From Anaerolineales bacterium (lineage in GTDB: Bacteria > Chloroflexota > Anaerolineae > Anaerolineales > E44-bin32): a stretch of DNA of 11,294 nucleotides. The position numbers were made by a program, and so were the translations under genes. The DNA lies in assembly GCA_030642885.1 (NCBI GenBank), contig DAOWMX010000043.1, forward strand, positions 1 through 11,294, in the 5' to 3' direction. This document shows, in pieces, positions 1 to 6,363 of the stretch; the first letter of the stretch is position 1; each line of letters starts with the position of its first letter. Under the pieces are notes generated by a model. The model did not search any database. It had not been told where the DNA came from and worked only from the letters and a program-made list of their open reading frames with translations.

Positions 1-2
1 AG

Positions 3-26
3 AACGCCCGCCACAGGGCGTTTTTT
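3..26 (+). terminator. Rho-independent terminator of a gene left of the window
   Basis: A 7-bp perfect stem (AACGCCC at 3-9, GGGCGTT at 16-22) with a 6-base loop is followed by a run of six T (21-26). The T tract is on the plus strand, so it most likely ends a plus-strand gene upstream of the window. Read in the other direction the stem is followed by only two T before a C, so it would be a poor terminator for the minus-strand lipoprotein gene that stops at 31, although the hairpin could still protect that 3' end. Confidence 0.8.
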
Positions 27-30
27 GTAA

Positions 31-1074
31 TTAGCGAGCGATGCCGGTTATTGGATCCACCCCGGTGTCGATATAGCCATCGATAAGATCTTGCAGTATC
101 TCCTGCACCCACGCTTCTCGTCCAGGCGTCAATCGCTCAGAGTTGATATCCTCGATGATAACCGGCATGACCACAGTTCCTCCGCCATCGCCCCTCCAAA
201 CGTCATCCCAGATTTCTGCGATCGCCAATTCAGGAGCGACCCGCACCGTCGCAATCCATTTCTCTCCAAGATCACTTCCTGGTGACTCGCCGCCAATGTA
301 GCTCAACTCTGGACCTTCGAGCATTTCCGCTGATACTGCTACGCTCAATTCAGGAGATAAGAAGATCGTATCCACATCCAGGTTAGATAGCACATCGATT
401 GCATCCTGAACTGCTGAAATCTCGGATGTAGATGCTTCAACACCAAGCGGATATGAATGAAAAGGTGGATAAGATTGTCTGCATAATCCACAATAGAACT
501 TCACCCCATTTTGAAACGCTAAATTACTAGCCTGTTCTTCGCCTGAGTTCTCCACCGAGACAGCGCCTACCCTCCAATCGGGCGTTACTGCGGCGGAGAG
601 AACACCGGCGATGAATCCAACGTGATCTGCACCCAGACCGTCCGGACCGATCCGCGTTAGATTGTCCGCAACGCTTAAGCCGGGGATCCCGATAGCCACA
701 AACTGCACGTCCGGATATCGAGCAGCCAAGTCATTTAATCCCGGATCAGGTGGAAGGCTAAATACAACCGTAGCTCCCTGCCCCATCTCGCTGTCAGAGA
801 TTTCGTCTAGAACGATAAATTCGTTTCCTGCAGCTGCCGAAAACGTTGCGATGGTGCCTTCCACTCTGGAAGCCATCATCTCCTCTGCATCACTCCCACT
901 AATGAGATAGACCAATTCAGGTGCATCCGTAGGCGATGCTGTTGGCGTGATCTGGTATACCAGTGTGGGAACTGCCGAGGCCTGCTCATTGACTCCTGAT
1001 CCATCGCAAGCGGCAAGCAGAACAAGAATTCCAAGCAAAGCAAATCTAAGAGCATGATTGTTAGTGAATCGCAT
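31..1074 (-). CDS. BMP-family-like substrate-binding lipoprotein
   Basis: This is probably an extracytoplasmic solute-binding lipoprotein of the BMP/PnrA (Med) fold, a family whose members mostly bind nucleosides. The 347-residue product opens with a basic n-region, a hydrophobic stretch and a lipobox L-A-A-C ending at Cys23, followed by a Thr/Pro/Ser-rich linker. The body has the alternating strand/helix pattern of the family: a VVFSLPPD strand, YPDVQFVAIG, then a segment like the family's 'GFxAGxLA' helix (HVGFIAGVLSAAV) and RVGAVSVENSG. I chose the ATG at 1074; a TTG directly before it (1077) is in frame but adds one residue only. GGGA lies about 10 bases upstream of the ATG. Oddities are a C-x-x-C (Cys195, Cys198) in an exported protein and the absence of permease or ATPase genes alongside. 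The fold is a similarity judgement and the ligand cannot be told from sequence. Confidence 0.7.
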   Translation of the reverse strand: MRFTNNHALRFALLGILVLLAACDGSGVNEQASAVPTLVYQITPTASPTDAPELVYLISGSDAEEMMASRVEGTIATFSAAAGNEFIVLDEISDSEMGQGATVVFSLPPDPGLNDLAARYPDVQFVAIGIPGLSVADNLTRIGPDGLGADHVGFIAGVLSAAVTPDWRVGAVSVENSGEEQASNLAFQNGVKFYCGLCRQSYPPFHSYPLGVEASTSEISAVQDAIDVLSNLDVDTIFLSPELSVAVSAEMLEGPELSYIGGESPGSDLGEKWIATVRVAPELAIAEIWDDVWRGDGGGTVVMPVIIEDINSERLTPGREAWVQEILQDLIDGYIDTGVDPITGIAR

Positions 1075-1100
1075 CAAATATTTTCCCGTCCATGTCCACT

Positions 1101-1130
1101 ATTCTACTATCTGAACTCAGCCCTTGACCA
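1101..1130 (-). promoter_or_regulatory. Candidate sigma70 promoter for the lipoprotein gene
   Basis: On the minus strand, TGGTCA (1125-1130) and TAGAAT (1101-1106) are separated by 18 bases, matching the -35 and -10 consensus at 4/6 and 5/6. The start would fall near 1094, giving a leader of about 20 bases before the ATG at 1074. It is plausible but not a strong match. Confidence 0.4.
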
Positions 1131-1183
1131 TATCACCCAAACGTAGAGAATTGATATTCACTTCTAGCCACTCATTCTTTCTG

Positions 1184-1213
1184 TTCACCAATTATAAAGA
1201 AATGCGAGATAAT
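1184..1213 (+). promoter_or_regulatory. Weak candidate promoter for the L,D-transpeptidase gene
   Basis: TTCACC (1184-1189) and GATAAT (1208-1213) are spaced by 18 bases. Transcription would begin only a few bases before the ATG at 1223, giving an almost leaderless message, which fits the lack of a clear Shine-Dalgarno there. An overlapping TATAAA (1193-1198) is an alternative -10 without a recognisable -35. Confidence 0.25.
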
Positions 1214-1222
1214 ATTGGTCAC

Positions 1223-2320
1223 ATGAAACCGTCTTCGAGAATTGTCGAAAGCATAAGCCGTCGAGATGCACTAAGAATGTCAGCCCTGGGACTGGGCGGG
1301 TTTGCCTCCCAAAGATTCCTGCGAGGACTCGCGTTGCCGGAAGTTCCAAGCGCAGATCGTCTTGGCAGAGTCGCTTCGCCCAAAGTCGAGCTTCACATAC
1401 GACCCGATTCAACCAGCCAAAGCCTCGGGACCCTTTATGAGGATGCCGTCGTTCCCTGGCTGCGCGAGGTAGTTGGTTATCACCCATACCGCTTTAACCA
1501 GCGCTGGGTGGAAACTCCAGATGGCTATCTATGGTCTGGTACGGTTCAGCCCGTCCAAAACGAACCGAACCAACCCGTAGATCTCCTGCCCATGACGAGC
1601 TTAGGTGAAGGGATGTGGGCTGAGGTGACGGTCCCTTGGGTGGATCTAATCTTAGATAACCCGCCTGCTCGTTCTCCCTGGTTAAAAGAAAGCCTTACAC
1701 CGCGTCTATCTTACAGCCAAATATTATGGGTTGACCAAATACGCACAGATGATTCGGGCAATCCCCCCCTCTACCGTATCAATGAGCGGTACGGATACGG
1801 CGACATCTTCTGGGCTGATGCCCGTGCATTTCGACCACTCATTGAAGATGATCTTTCTCCAATCCACCCTGAGGTTGAAGATAAACGGGTCGTAGTAAAC
1901 CTTACCTCTCAGACGCTGTCGTGTTTTGAAGGTAATCGTGAGGTCTTTTTCTGCCGTATTTCTTCTGGTGCAAAATTTAACGCTTCCGGTGAGCCGGTCG
2001 ATGAGTGGGCCACCCCGATTGGTGGCTTCCAGATCTGGCGCAAGTTGATCTCGCTCCACATGAGCGGCGGAACGACTGGAGGCGGTTACGATCTACCAGG
2101 AATCGGTTGGGTAACCCTCTTCGTAGGCAATGGTGTTGCAATCCATTCAACCTTCTGGCATAACAATTTCGGTGTGCCCATGTCACACGGTTGTGTGAAT
2201 GCACGACCTCAGGACGCTCAATGGATTTTCCGCTGGACAACACCTTTCGTCGATTATGATCCCGGCGATGTCACTGTCTCGATGCCAGGAGGGACCCGCG
2301 TCGTTGTTACCGAAGCATGA
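1223..2320 (+). CDS. L,D-transpeptidase (YkuD domain) with Tat-type signal
   Basis: This is an exported peptidoglycan L,D-transpeptidase, forming 3-3 crosslinks or attaching proteins to the wall through a cysteine acyl-enzyme. The 365-residue product begins with a twin-arginine signal: S12-R13-R14-D-A-L, a Gly/Ala/Leu-rich segment and a probable cleavage region around residues 40-45. Residues of about 55-110 look like a degenerate SH3-type module. The C-terminal YkuD domain starts near residue 220 and carries the family signature: His308 in IHSTFWHNNFG, then S321-H322-G323-C324-V-N, with Cys324 the expected nucleophile. The frame stays open upstream to 1124, but the ATG at 1223 puts the Tat motif 12 residues from the N terminus, as expected; the extra 33 residues would bury it. 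The gene is divergent from the lipoprotein gene and 68 bases ahead of the decarboxylase gene. The family call is secure. The SH3-like assignment is tentative. Confidence 0.9.
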   Translation: MKPSSRIVESISRRDALRMSALGLGGFASQRFLRGLALPEVPSADRLGRVASPKVELHIRPDSTSQSLGTLYEDAVVPWLREVVGYHPYRFNQRWVETPDGYLWSGTVQPVQNEPNQPVDLLPMTSLGEGMWAEVTVPWVDLILDNPPARSPWLKESLTPRLSYSQILWVDQIRTDDSGNPPLYRINERYGYGDIFWADARAFRPLIEDDLSPIHPEVEDKRVVVNLTSQTLSCFEGNREVFFCRISSGAKFNASGEPVDEWATPIGGFQIWRKLISLHMSGGTTGGGYDLPGIGWVTLFVGNGVAIHSTFWHNNFGVPMSHGCVNARPQDAQWIFRWTTPFVDYDPGDVTVSMPGGTRVVVTEA

Positions 2321-2388
2321 AGCATCTCTTCTCTGGCAATCTCGTTTGTTTGAATTGACGTTTCAGTTCTAAGACTGGAATTAAATGG

Positions 2389-3372
2389 ATGTTAGATAAA
2401 CGCGCAACAGCGATCGCTTCTCCAAACATCGCCTTTATTAAGTATTGGGGCAACCGCGATCCTGCTCTCCGCCTTCCTGCCAACGCTTCCCTCTCTATGA
2501 CGCTCGCGAATCTCCAAACAGAGACGGCAGTCCAGTTCGATAACTTACTGGAGTCTGATCAAATAGAAATCAACGGCAACCCCGCCTCAGTGCAAGCCGC
2601 CAGCCGCGTTACGGAGCATTTGGATCTCATCCGCACTCTCTCAGGGCTTCCTTCATTCGCTAATGTATGCAGCCTGAGCAATTTCCCCGCCGGTGCAGGC
2701 ATCGCCTCTTCAGCCTCAGCTTTCGCCGCCCTGACTGCGGCAGCCAGCAGTGCAGCCGGGCTGGATCTAGACATGAAGCAGCTATCCATCCTCGCCCGTC
2801 GCGGTTCCGGATCTGCCGCTCGCTCTATATTCGGTGGTTTCGTGCAATTATTCTCTGGAGAAACTGACGAGGACGGGTACGCCGAGCAGCTTGCGCCTGC
2901 TGAACACTGGCACTTGGTCGATCTTATCGCAGTTGTAACCAAAGAACACAAATCGACGGGATCATCCGCAGGCCACCTGCTTGCGCCCACAAGTCCAATT
3001 CAAGCCGTCCGCGTTCAGGATGCAGATCGCCGTATGGCAATCTGCAAAAATGCGATTCTGCAAAAGGACTTTCAAACACTTGCTCAAATTGTTGAGCAGG
3101 ATTCAAACTTGATGCATTCCGTGATGATGACTTCCGATCCACCGCTTCATTATCTAGAACCAGAGTCAATCAGCATCATGAAGCATGTAACTCGCTGGCG
3201 AGAGGACGGTCTAGCAGTGTGTTACACAATCGACGCAGGACCCAACGTTCATTGTATTTGCTCTTTTGAGGACTCCCATGAAGTCGAGCGTCAGCTCCGT
3301 TCTATCGATGGCCTTTTAGATATTTACCGCTGCTCACCCGGAAATGGCGTGGCTCTTAACACTAACAATTAA
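2389..3372 (+). CDS. mvaD: Mevalonate diphosphate / phosphate decarboxylase (GHMP family)
   Basis: This enzyme performs the ATP-dependent decarboxylation of a phosphorylated mevalonate, giving isopentenyl diphosphate (classical pathway) or isopentenyl phosphate (alternative pathway). The 327-residue product has the whole family layout: the N-terminal signature around K18-Y19-W20-G21, the GHMP ATP loop F-P-A-G-A-G-I-A-S-S-A (about 99-109), the S-G-S-A-A-R-S-I-F-G-G segment with catalytic Arg145, and T-I-D-A-G-P-N with catalytic Asp282. Two positions depart from classical diphosphomevalonate decarboxylases. The Lys ending the K-Y-W-G-K motif is Asn22, and the S-S-R segment that contacts the diphosphate reads G-S-S-A-G (191-195). 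Both suggest a monophosphate substrate. No other mevalonate-pathway gene is in the window, and the Shine-Dalgarno is weak. The decarboxylase family is certain; the exact substrate is inference. The symbol follows the family and would mislead if it is a phosphomevalonate decarboxylase. Confidence 0.9.
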   Translation: MLDKRATAIASPNIAFIKYWGNRDPALRLPANASLSMTLANLQTETAVQFDNLLESDQIEINGNPASVQAASRVTEHLDLIRTLSGLPSFANVCSLSNFPAGAGIASSASAFAALTAAASSAAGLDLDMKQLSILARRGSGSAARSIFGGFVQLFSGETDEDGYAEQLAPAEHWHLVDLIAVVTKEHKSTGSSAGHLLAPTSPIQAVRVQDADRRMAICKNAILQKDFQTLAQIVEQDSNLMHSVMMTSDPPLHYLEPESISIMKHVTRWREDGLAVCYTIDAGPNVHCICSFEDSHEVERQLRSIDGLLDIYRCSPGNGVALNTNN

Positions 3373-3384
3373 CAATCACCCCAG

Positions 3385-3393
3385 TGATATAAT
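3385..3393 (+). promoter_or_regulatory. Extended -10 promoter for the M50 protease operon
   Basis: TGATATAAT (TGnTATAAT) is a perfect extended -10 element in the 42-base gap after mvaD. Transcription would start near 3400, just before the GTG starts of the protease gene. No good -35 lies 16-18 bases upstream, as extended -10 promoters allow. It would let the five downstream genes be expressed separately from mvaD. Confidence 0.55.
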
Positions 3394-3414
3394 CGCGACA
3401 AAACAAAGGCATAG

Positions 3415-4470
3415 GTGATATTCGTGTCAGATTTCTTTCTGTTCATAATCGTTCTCTCGGTGCTGCTAATAGGTCACGAGTTGGGCCACTTTCTCGTTGG
3501 TAAATGGCGCGGTGTGAAAATCGATGAGTTTGGTTTAGGTTTCCCGCCTCGAATACTAACCTTATTCGAAGCTGGCGGGGTTAAGTACTCTTTGAACTGG
3601 ATCCCGTTCGGTGGCTTTGTCCGTTTCGCGGGAGAGGATGATCCAGATATACCGAGCGGTCTTTCTTCTTCGAGCAAACTGACGCGTACGCTCGTCCTTT
3701 CCGCTGGCCCTGCAGCGAATATTCTCTTGGGCTTCCTTGCTTTTCTCATGGCCTTTAAATTTGCTGCTCCCGATGTCACACGCGTTCTCATCGCCGAAGT
3801 CCTTGAAGAGACACCTGCCTATGCTGCCGGGCTGCTCGCCGGCGACATCGTCGAATTCGTCGATGACATTCCCATCCAGGGCATAGGTGACATGCAGGAA
3901 GCCATTCACGCAAAACTCGGCGAGACTACGCTTATTGTTGTTGATCGCGACGGACAGATTGTTGAACTAACCATGATCCCACGCGTAGAATTCCCTGCTG
4001 ATCAGGGACCCATCGGAGTAACATTGAGTTTCCCCACCGCTCAGATGGGGTGGATCGAAGCCTCCAAGTGGGGGGTGGATTCGGTCGTAACCCAGATTAC
4101 CGCGCTCTTCAAGCTTCCAGGACGCTTATTAAGCGGTCAAGCCTCACCTGAGGAAGCTCGTCTCAGCGGGTTAAAAGGCATTCATGATATGTTGTCGTGG
4201 GCAAGCACAATTGACCGGGCATCTGACCGGCCCTTCATTACATTAAACTTAATCGGGGTAATTAGTATCGGCTTGGCATTAGCCAATCTACTTCCCTTCC
4301 CTGCTCTCGATGGCGGGCGATTAATGTTTGTCCTTTACGAGGCAATCTTTCGACGCCGAATATCCCCTCGATTCGAGGGAATCGCGCACGCCATCGGCTT
4401 TGCCATCCTTATTTTTCTCATGGTCTATATCAACCTACAGGATTTCATCAATCCAATTTCGCTTCCTTAG
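3415..4470 (+). CDS. rseP: M50 site-2 (RseP-type) intramembrane zinc metalloprotease
   Basis: This is a polytopic intramembrane metalloprotease that cuts transmembrane substrates, typically anti-sigma factors or leftover signal peptides, within the bilayer. The first membrane helix carries the zinc motif H21-E22-L-G-H25-F, followed by a family-typical G-F-P-P-R stretch and a conserved S-A-G-P-A-A-N helix near residues 98-110. A single PDZ domain spans about 123-190 and contains A-G-L-L-A-G-D-I-V. The C-terminal core has N-L-L-P-F-P-A-L-D-G-G, with Asp299 the third zinc ligand, and a last membrane helix near 325-347. At 351 residues it is a one-PDZ form, shorter than E. coli RseP. The start is a GTG at 3415; a second GTG at 3424 with AGGTGA 5 bases before it is an equally good or better initiator, changing three residues. 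The gene leads a tightly packed operon. The substrate is unknown; no sigma/anti-sigma pair is adjacent. Confidence 0.92.
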   Translation: MIFVSDFFLFIIVLSVLLIGHELGHFLVGKWRGVKIDEFGLGFPPRILTLFEAGGVKYSLNWIPFGGFVRFAGEDDPDIPSGLSSSSKLTRTLVLSAGPAANILLGFLAFLMAFKFAAPDVTRVLIAEVLEETPAYAAGLLAGDIVEFVDDIPIQGIGDMQEAIHAKLGETTLIVVDRDGQIVELTMIPRVEFPADQGPIGVTLSFPTAQMGWIEASKWGVDSVVTQITALFKLPGRLLSGQASPEEARLSGLKGIHDMLSWASTIDRASDRPFITLNLIGVISIGLALANLLPFPALDGGRLMFVLYEAIFRRRISPRFEGIAHAIGFAILIFLMVYINLQDFINPISLP

Positions 4471-4490
4471 CATCTCTACTGTGACATTCT

Positions 4491-5450
4491 ATGAGTCAAG
4501 AACTAGACGAATTATTCTCACTTTTGATGGACGAAGAGCAGCTTCTACCCATCGAAGAACTCTCTGCGCTTTCTGATTTAGACACCCGCCAGCTAGATCG
4601 CTTTTCGAGTTGCTGGCAATCCCTGTCTCCTCTTCGGCGCCGTATCTTGCTAGCGACACTCGGCCAACAAGCCGATGAGCATATTGAGCTACTATTCGAC
4701 AACATCAACCTTCTCGGGCTCGACGATCCCGACCCGAGCATTCGAAAAATTTCTATTAGCAACCTGTGGGAATCGACAGACCCATCTCTCCCTACAGCTT
4801 TCCTTACAACTTTTAACGAAGATAGCTCACTAGAAGTGCGCACAGCTGCCGCGGATGCTCTTGGGTTTTTCGTCCTTTTAGCAGAGCTCGAAGATGATGC
4901 CGTAACAGAGTCAAACCAGATCGTGGACGATCTTCTAGGAACAATACGGACTGGCGCCTCTTCTGAGTTACATCGCGCTTGTGTAAAAACCCTCGGGTTC
5001 TCTTCCCGCGAGGATGTGCAAGAGATCATCGCCGATGCATACCATTCCGGTGATGATGATTTATTAGAGTCTGCCCTAATAGCCATGGGTAGATCGGCCA
5101 ATCCGGTTTGGAGACCTGAAATTCTCCAGGAAATTCACCACCCCTCGCCACGAATTCGCGTCGAGGCTGCTCGCGCCGCAGGTGAACTTGAGCTTCACGA
5201 TACAGCACAATCTCTTGTGGAGCTTCTCGAAGACGTCAGCGATGAGGTAGTTCACGTCGCGATATGGTCTTTAGGGCAGATTGGTGATGACTTGGCCAGA
5301 ACAGCCCTATCAGAAATCCAGGCCTCAGCACCAGATACCGAGACTGTCAAGAAAGCGGATGAAGCACTCGAACACCTGGCATTTCTCGAAGGCACTCCTG
5401 ATCTCCTGACCTTTGACTTCGATGACCCTGCTGAGGATGCCGTGGATTGA
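4491..5450 (+). CDS. HEAT-repeat protein
   Basis: This is an acidic 319-residue soluble protein with no signal peptide or membrane segment. From about residue 75 onward it is built of helical pairs with HEAT/PBS-lyase-like spacing, for example D-P-D-P-S-I-R-K-I-S-I-S-N-L, S-S-L-E-V-R-T-A-A-A-D-A-L-G, S-P-R-I-R-V-E-A-A-R-A-A-G-E-L and S-D-E-V-V-H-V-A-I-W-S-L-G-Q-I-G, separated by roughly 30-60 residues. The C terminus is very acidic. Such solenoids act as protein-binding scaffolds and no catalytic residues are evident. The gene sits 20 bases after the M50 protease and its stop overlaps the next start, so it is translated within the operon. A role as an adaptor for the neighbouring membrane proteins is possible but unproven. 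Confidence 0.85.
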   Translation: MSQELDELFSLLMDEEQLLPIEELSALSDLDTRQLDRFSSCWQSLSPLRRRILLATLGQQADEHIELLFDNINLLGLDDPDPSIRKISISNLWESTDPSLPTAFLTTFNEDSSLEVRTAAADALGFFVLLAELEDDAVTESNQIVDDLLGTIRTGASSELHRACVKTLGFSSREDVQEIIADAYHSGDDDLLESALIAMGRSANPVWRPEILQEIHHPSPRIRVEAARAAGELELHDTAQSLVELLEDVSDEVVHVAIWSLGQIGDDLARTALSEIQASAPDTETVKKADEALEHLAFLEGTPDLLTFDFDDPAEDAVD

Positions 5451-6358
5451 GGGAATTCCTAAGCCTTTTCACGAGTAATATATTCCCGATCATCGCTGTC
5501 GCTGGGGCGGGCTTTGTACTCCAGCGTAGAACGCGCCTTGATCCCCGACCCATCTCCGCTACAATTTTTCACATCCTCGTACCCGCCCTCGTTTTTGACT
5601 TGGTACTCAAAACAGAAATTCCCAAGGATGACGTCGTAAGCATGGTTATCCTTGCATCGGGCGTGATCGTCTTTATGCTCTTGCTCAGCTGGGTGCTCTC
5701 AAAACTTCTTCGCTTACCCCAAGCGCTGGCATCCGCCTTCATACTCAGCGTAGCGTTTATCAATTCAGGAAATTATGGTCTTTCGCTTAACCACTTTGCG
5801 TTGGGTGAAGCCGGCTTGCTCTGGGCAAGTATTTATTTCATCACGAGCGCTTTGTGGACTAACTCAGTGGGTGTTTACATCGCCAGTGCTGGGAGAATGG
5901 ACCCGCTCCGTGCTGTAAAGAATCTGGCCAAGGTTCCTGCTGTATATGCCATCCTTTTATCACTCATTCTGCGCGCTCTCAATATTAGTATCCCGCAAGC
6001 CATTTCCCGACCGATCGAACTTCTTGCATTGGCCATGATTCCCATGATGCTGCTTGTTCTGGGAATGCAGATCAGCAAAGCGGGCTCTCCAAAGCGCCTC
6101 GGTTTACTTTCCATCGTGGTCGCTCTTCGATTAATCATCTCTCCAACCGTTGCCTGGTTCATGGCAAACGCGCTTCGTATGCCCATTATAGGCATGCAAG
6201 CAGGCGTTCTCGAGTCTGCCATGCCTACTGCCGTCCTTGCCTCCATCCTTGCGCTCCAATACGATTCAGAACCTGACTTCGTCACTGGCGCAATTCTTGT
6301 ATCCACATTACTAAGCCCAATAACATTGACGCCGCTTCTCTATTTTCTCGGGGTGTAG
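5447..6358 (+). CDS. AEC-family (auxin efflux carrier-like) permease
   Basis: This is an integral membrane permease of the AEC family (PF03547 type); bacterial members carry malate, malonate or other small organic acids. The 303-residue product has about ten hydrophobic segments in two five-helix halves. Family marks include A-T-I-F-H-I-L-V-P-A-L-V-F in the first half, S-V-A-F-I-N-S-G-N-Y-G in the middle, and E-S-A-M-P-T-A-V-L-A in the second half. The start is a TTG at 5447 whose TTGA overlaps the TGA stop of the HEAT gene by four bases. GAGGA at 5433-5437 is a suitably placed Shine-Dalgarno, so translation is probably coupled. The transported compound cannot be told from sequence. Confidence 0.88.
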   Translation: MREFLSLFTSNIFPIIAVAGAGFVLQRRTRLDPRPISATIFHILVPALVFDLVLKTEIPKDDVVSMVILASGVIVFMLLLSWVLSKLLRLPQALASAFILSVAFINSGNYGLSLNHFALGEAGLLWASIYFITSALWTNSVGVYIASAGRMDPLRAVKNLAKVPAVYAILLSLILRALNISIPQAISRPIELLALAMIPMMLLVLGMQISKAGSPKRLGLLSIVVALRLIISPTVAWFMANALRMPIIGMQAGVLESAMPTAVLASILALQYDSEPDFVTGAILVSTLLSPITLTPLLYFLGV

Positions 6359-6363
6359 CCATC
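6350..6363 (+). promoter_or_regulatory. Shine-Dalgarno and putative ATC start of the protease gene
   Basis: GGGGTG (6350-6355) lies five bases before an ATC codon (6361-6363) at the head of a signal-peptide-encoding frame. No ATG, GTG or TTG occurs in that frame between the upstream stop (6274-6276) and the GTG at 6535. The spacing is ideal for initiation at 6361, which decides the start of the gene. Confidence 0.5.

Noticed and set aside
1124..1222. In-frame extension ahead of the L,D-transpeptidase
   Set aside because: It would place the Tat motif about 45 residues inside the protein and lies over the divergent promoter region; the ATG at 1223 gives a normal signal peptide.
2355..2383. TTGACG as the -35 of a possible mvaD promoter
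   Set aside because: No acceptable -10 is found 16-18 bases downstream (GAATTA only), so it cannot be supported.
4496..5101. 201-residue minus-strand open frame inside the HEAT gene
   Set aside because: It is a low-complexity Ser/Arg-rich translation, antisense to a clear repeat protein, with no family resemblance.
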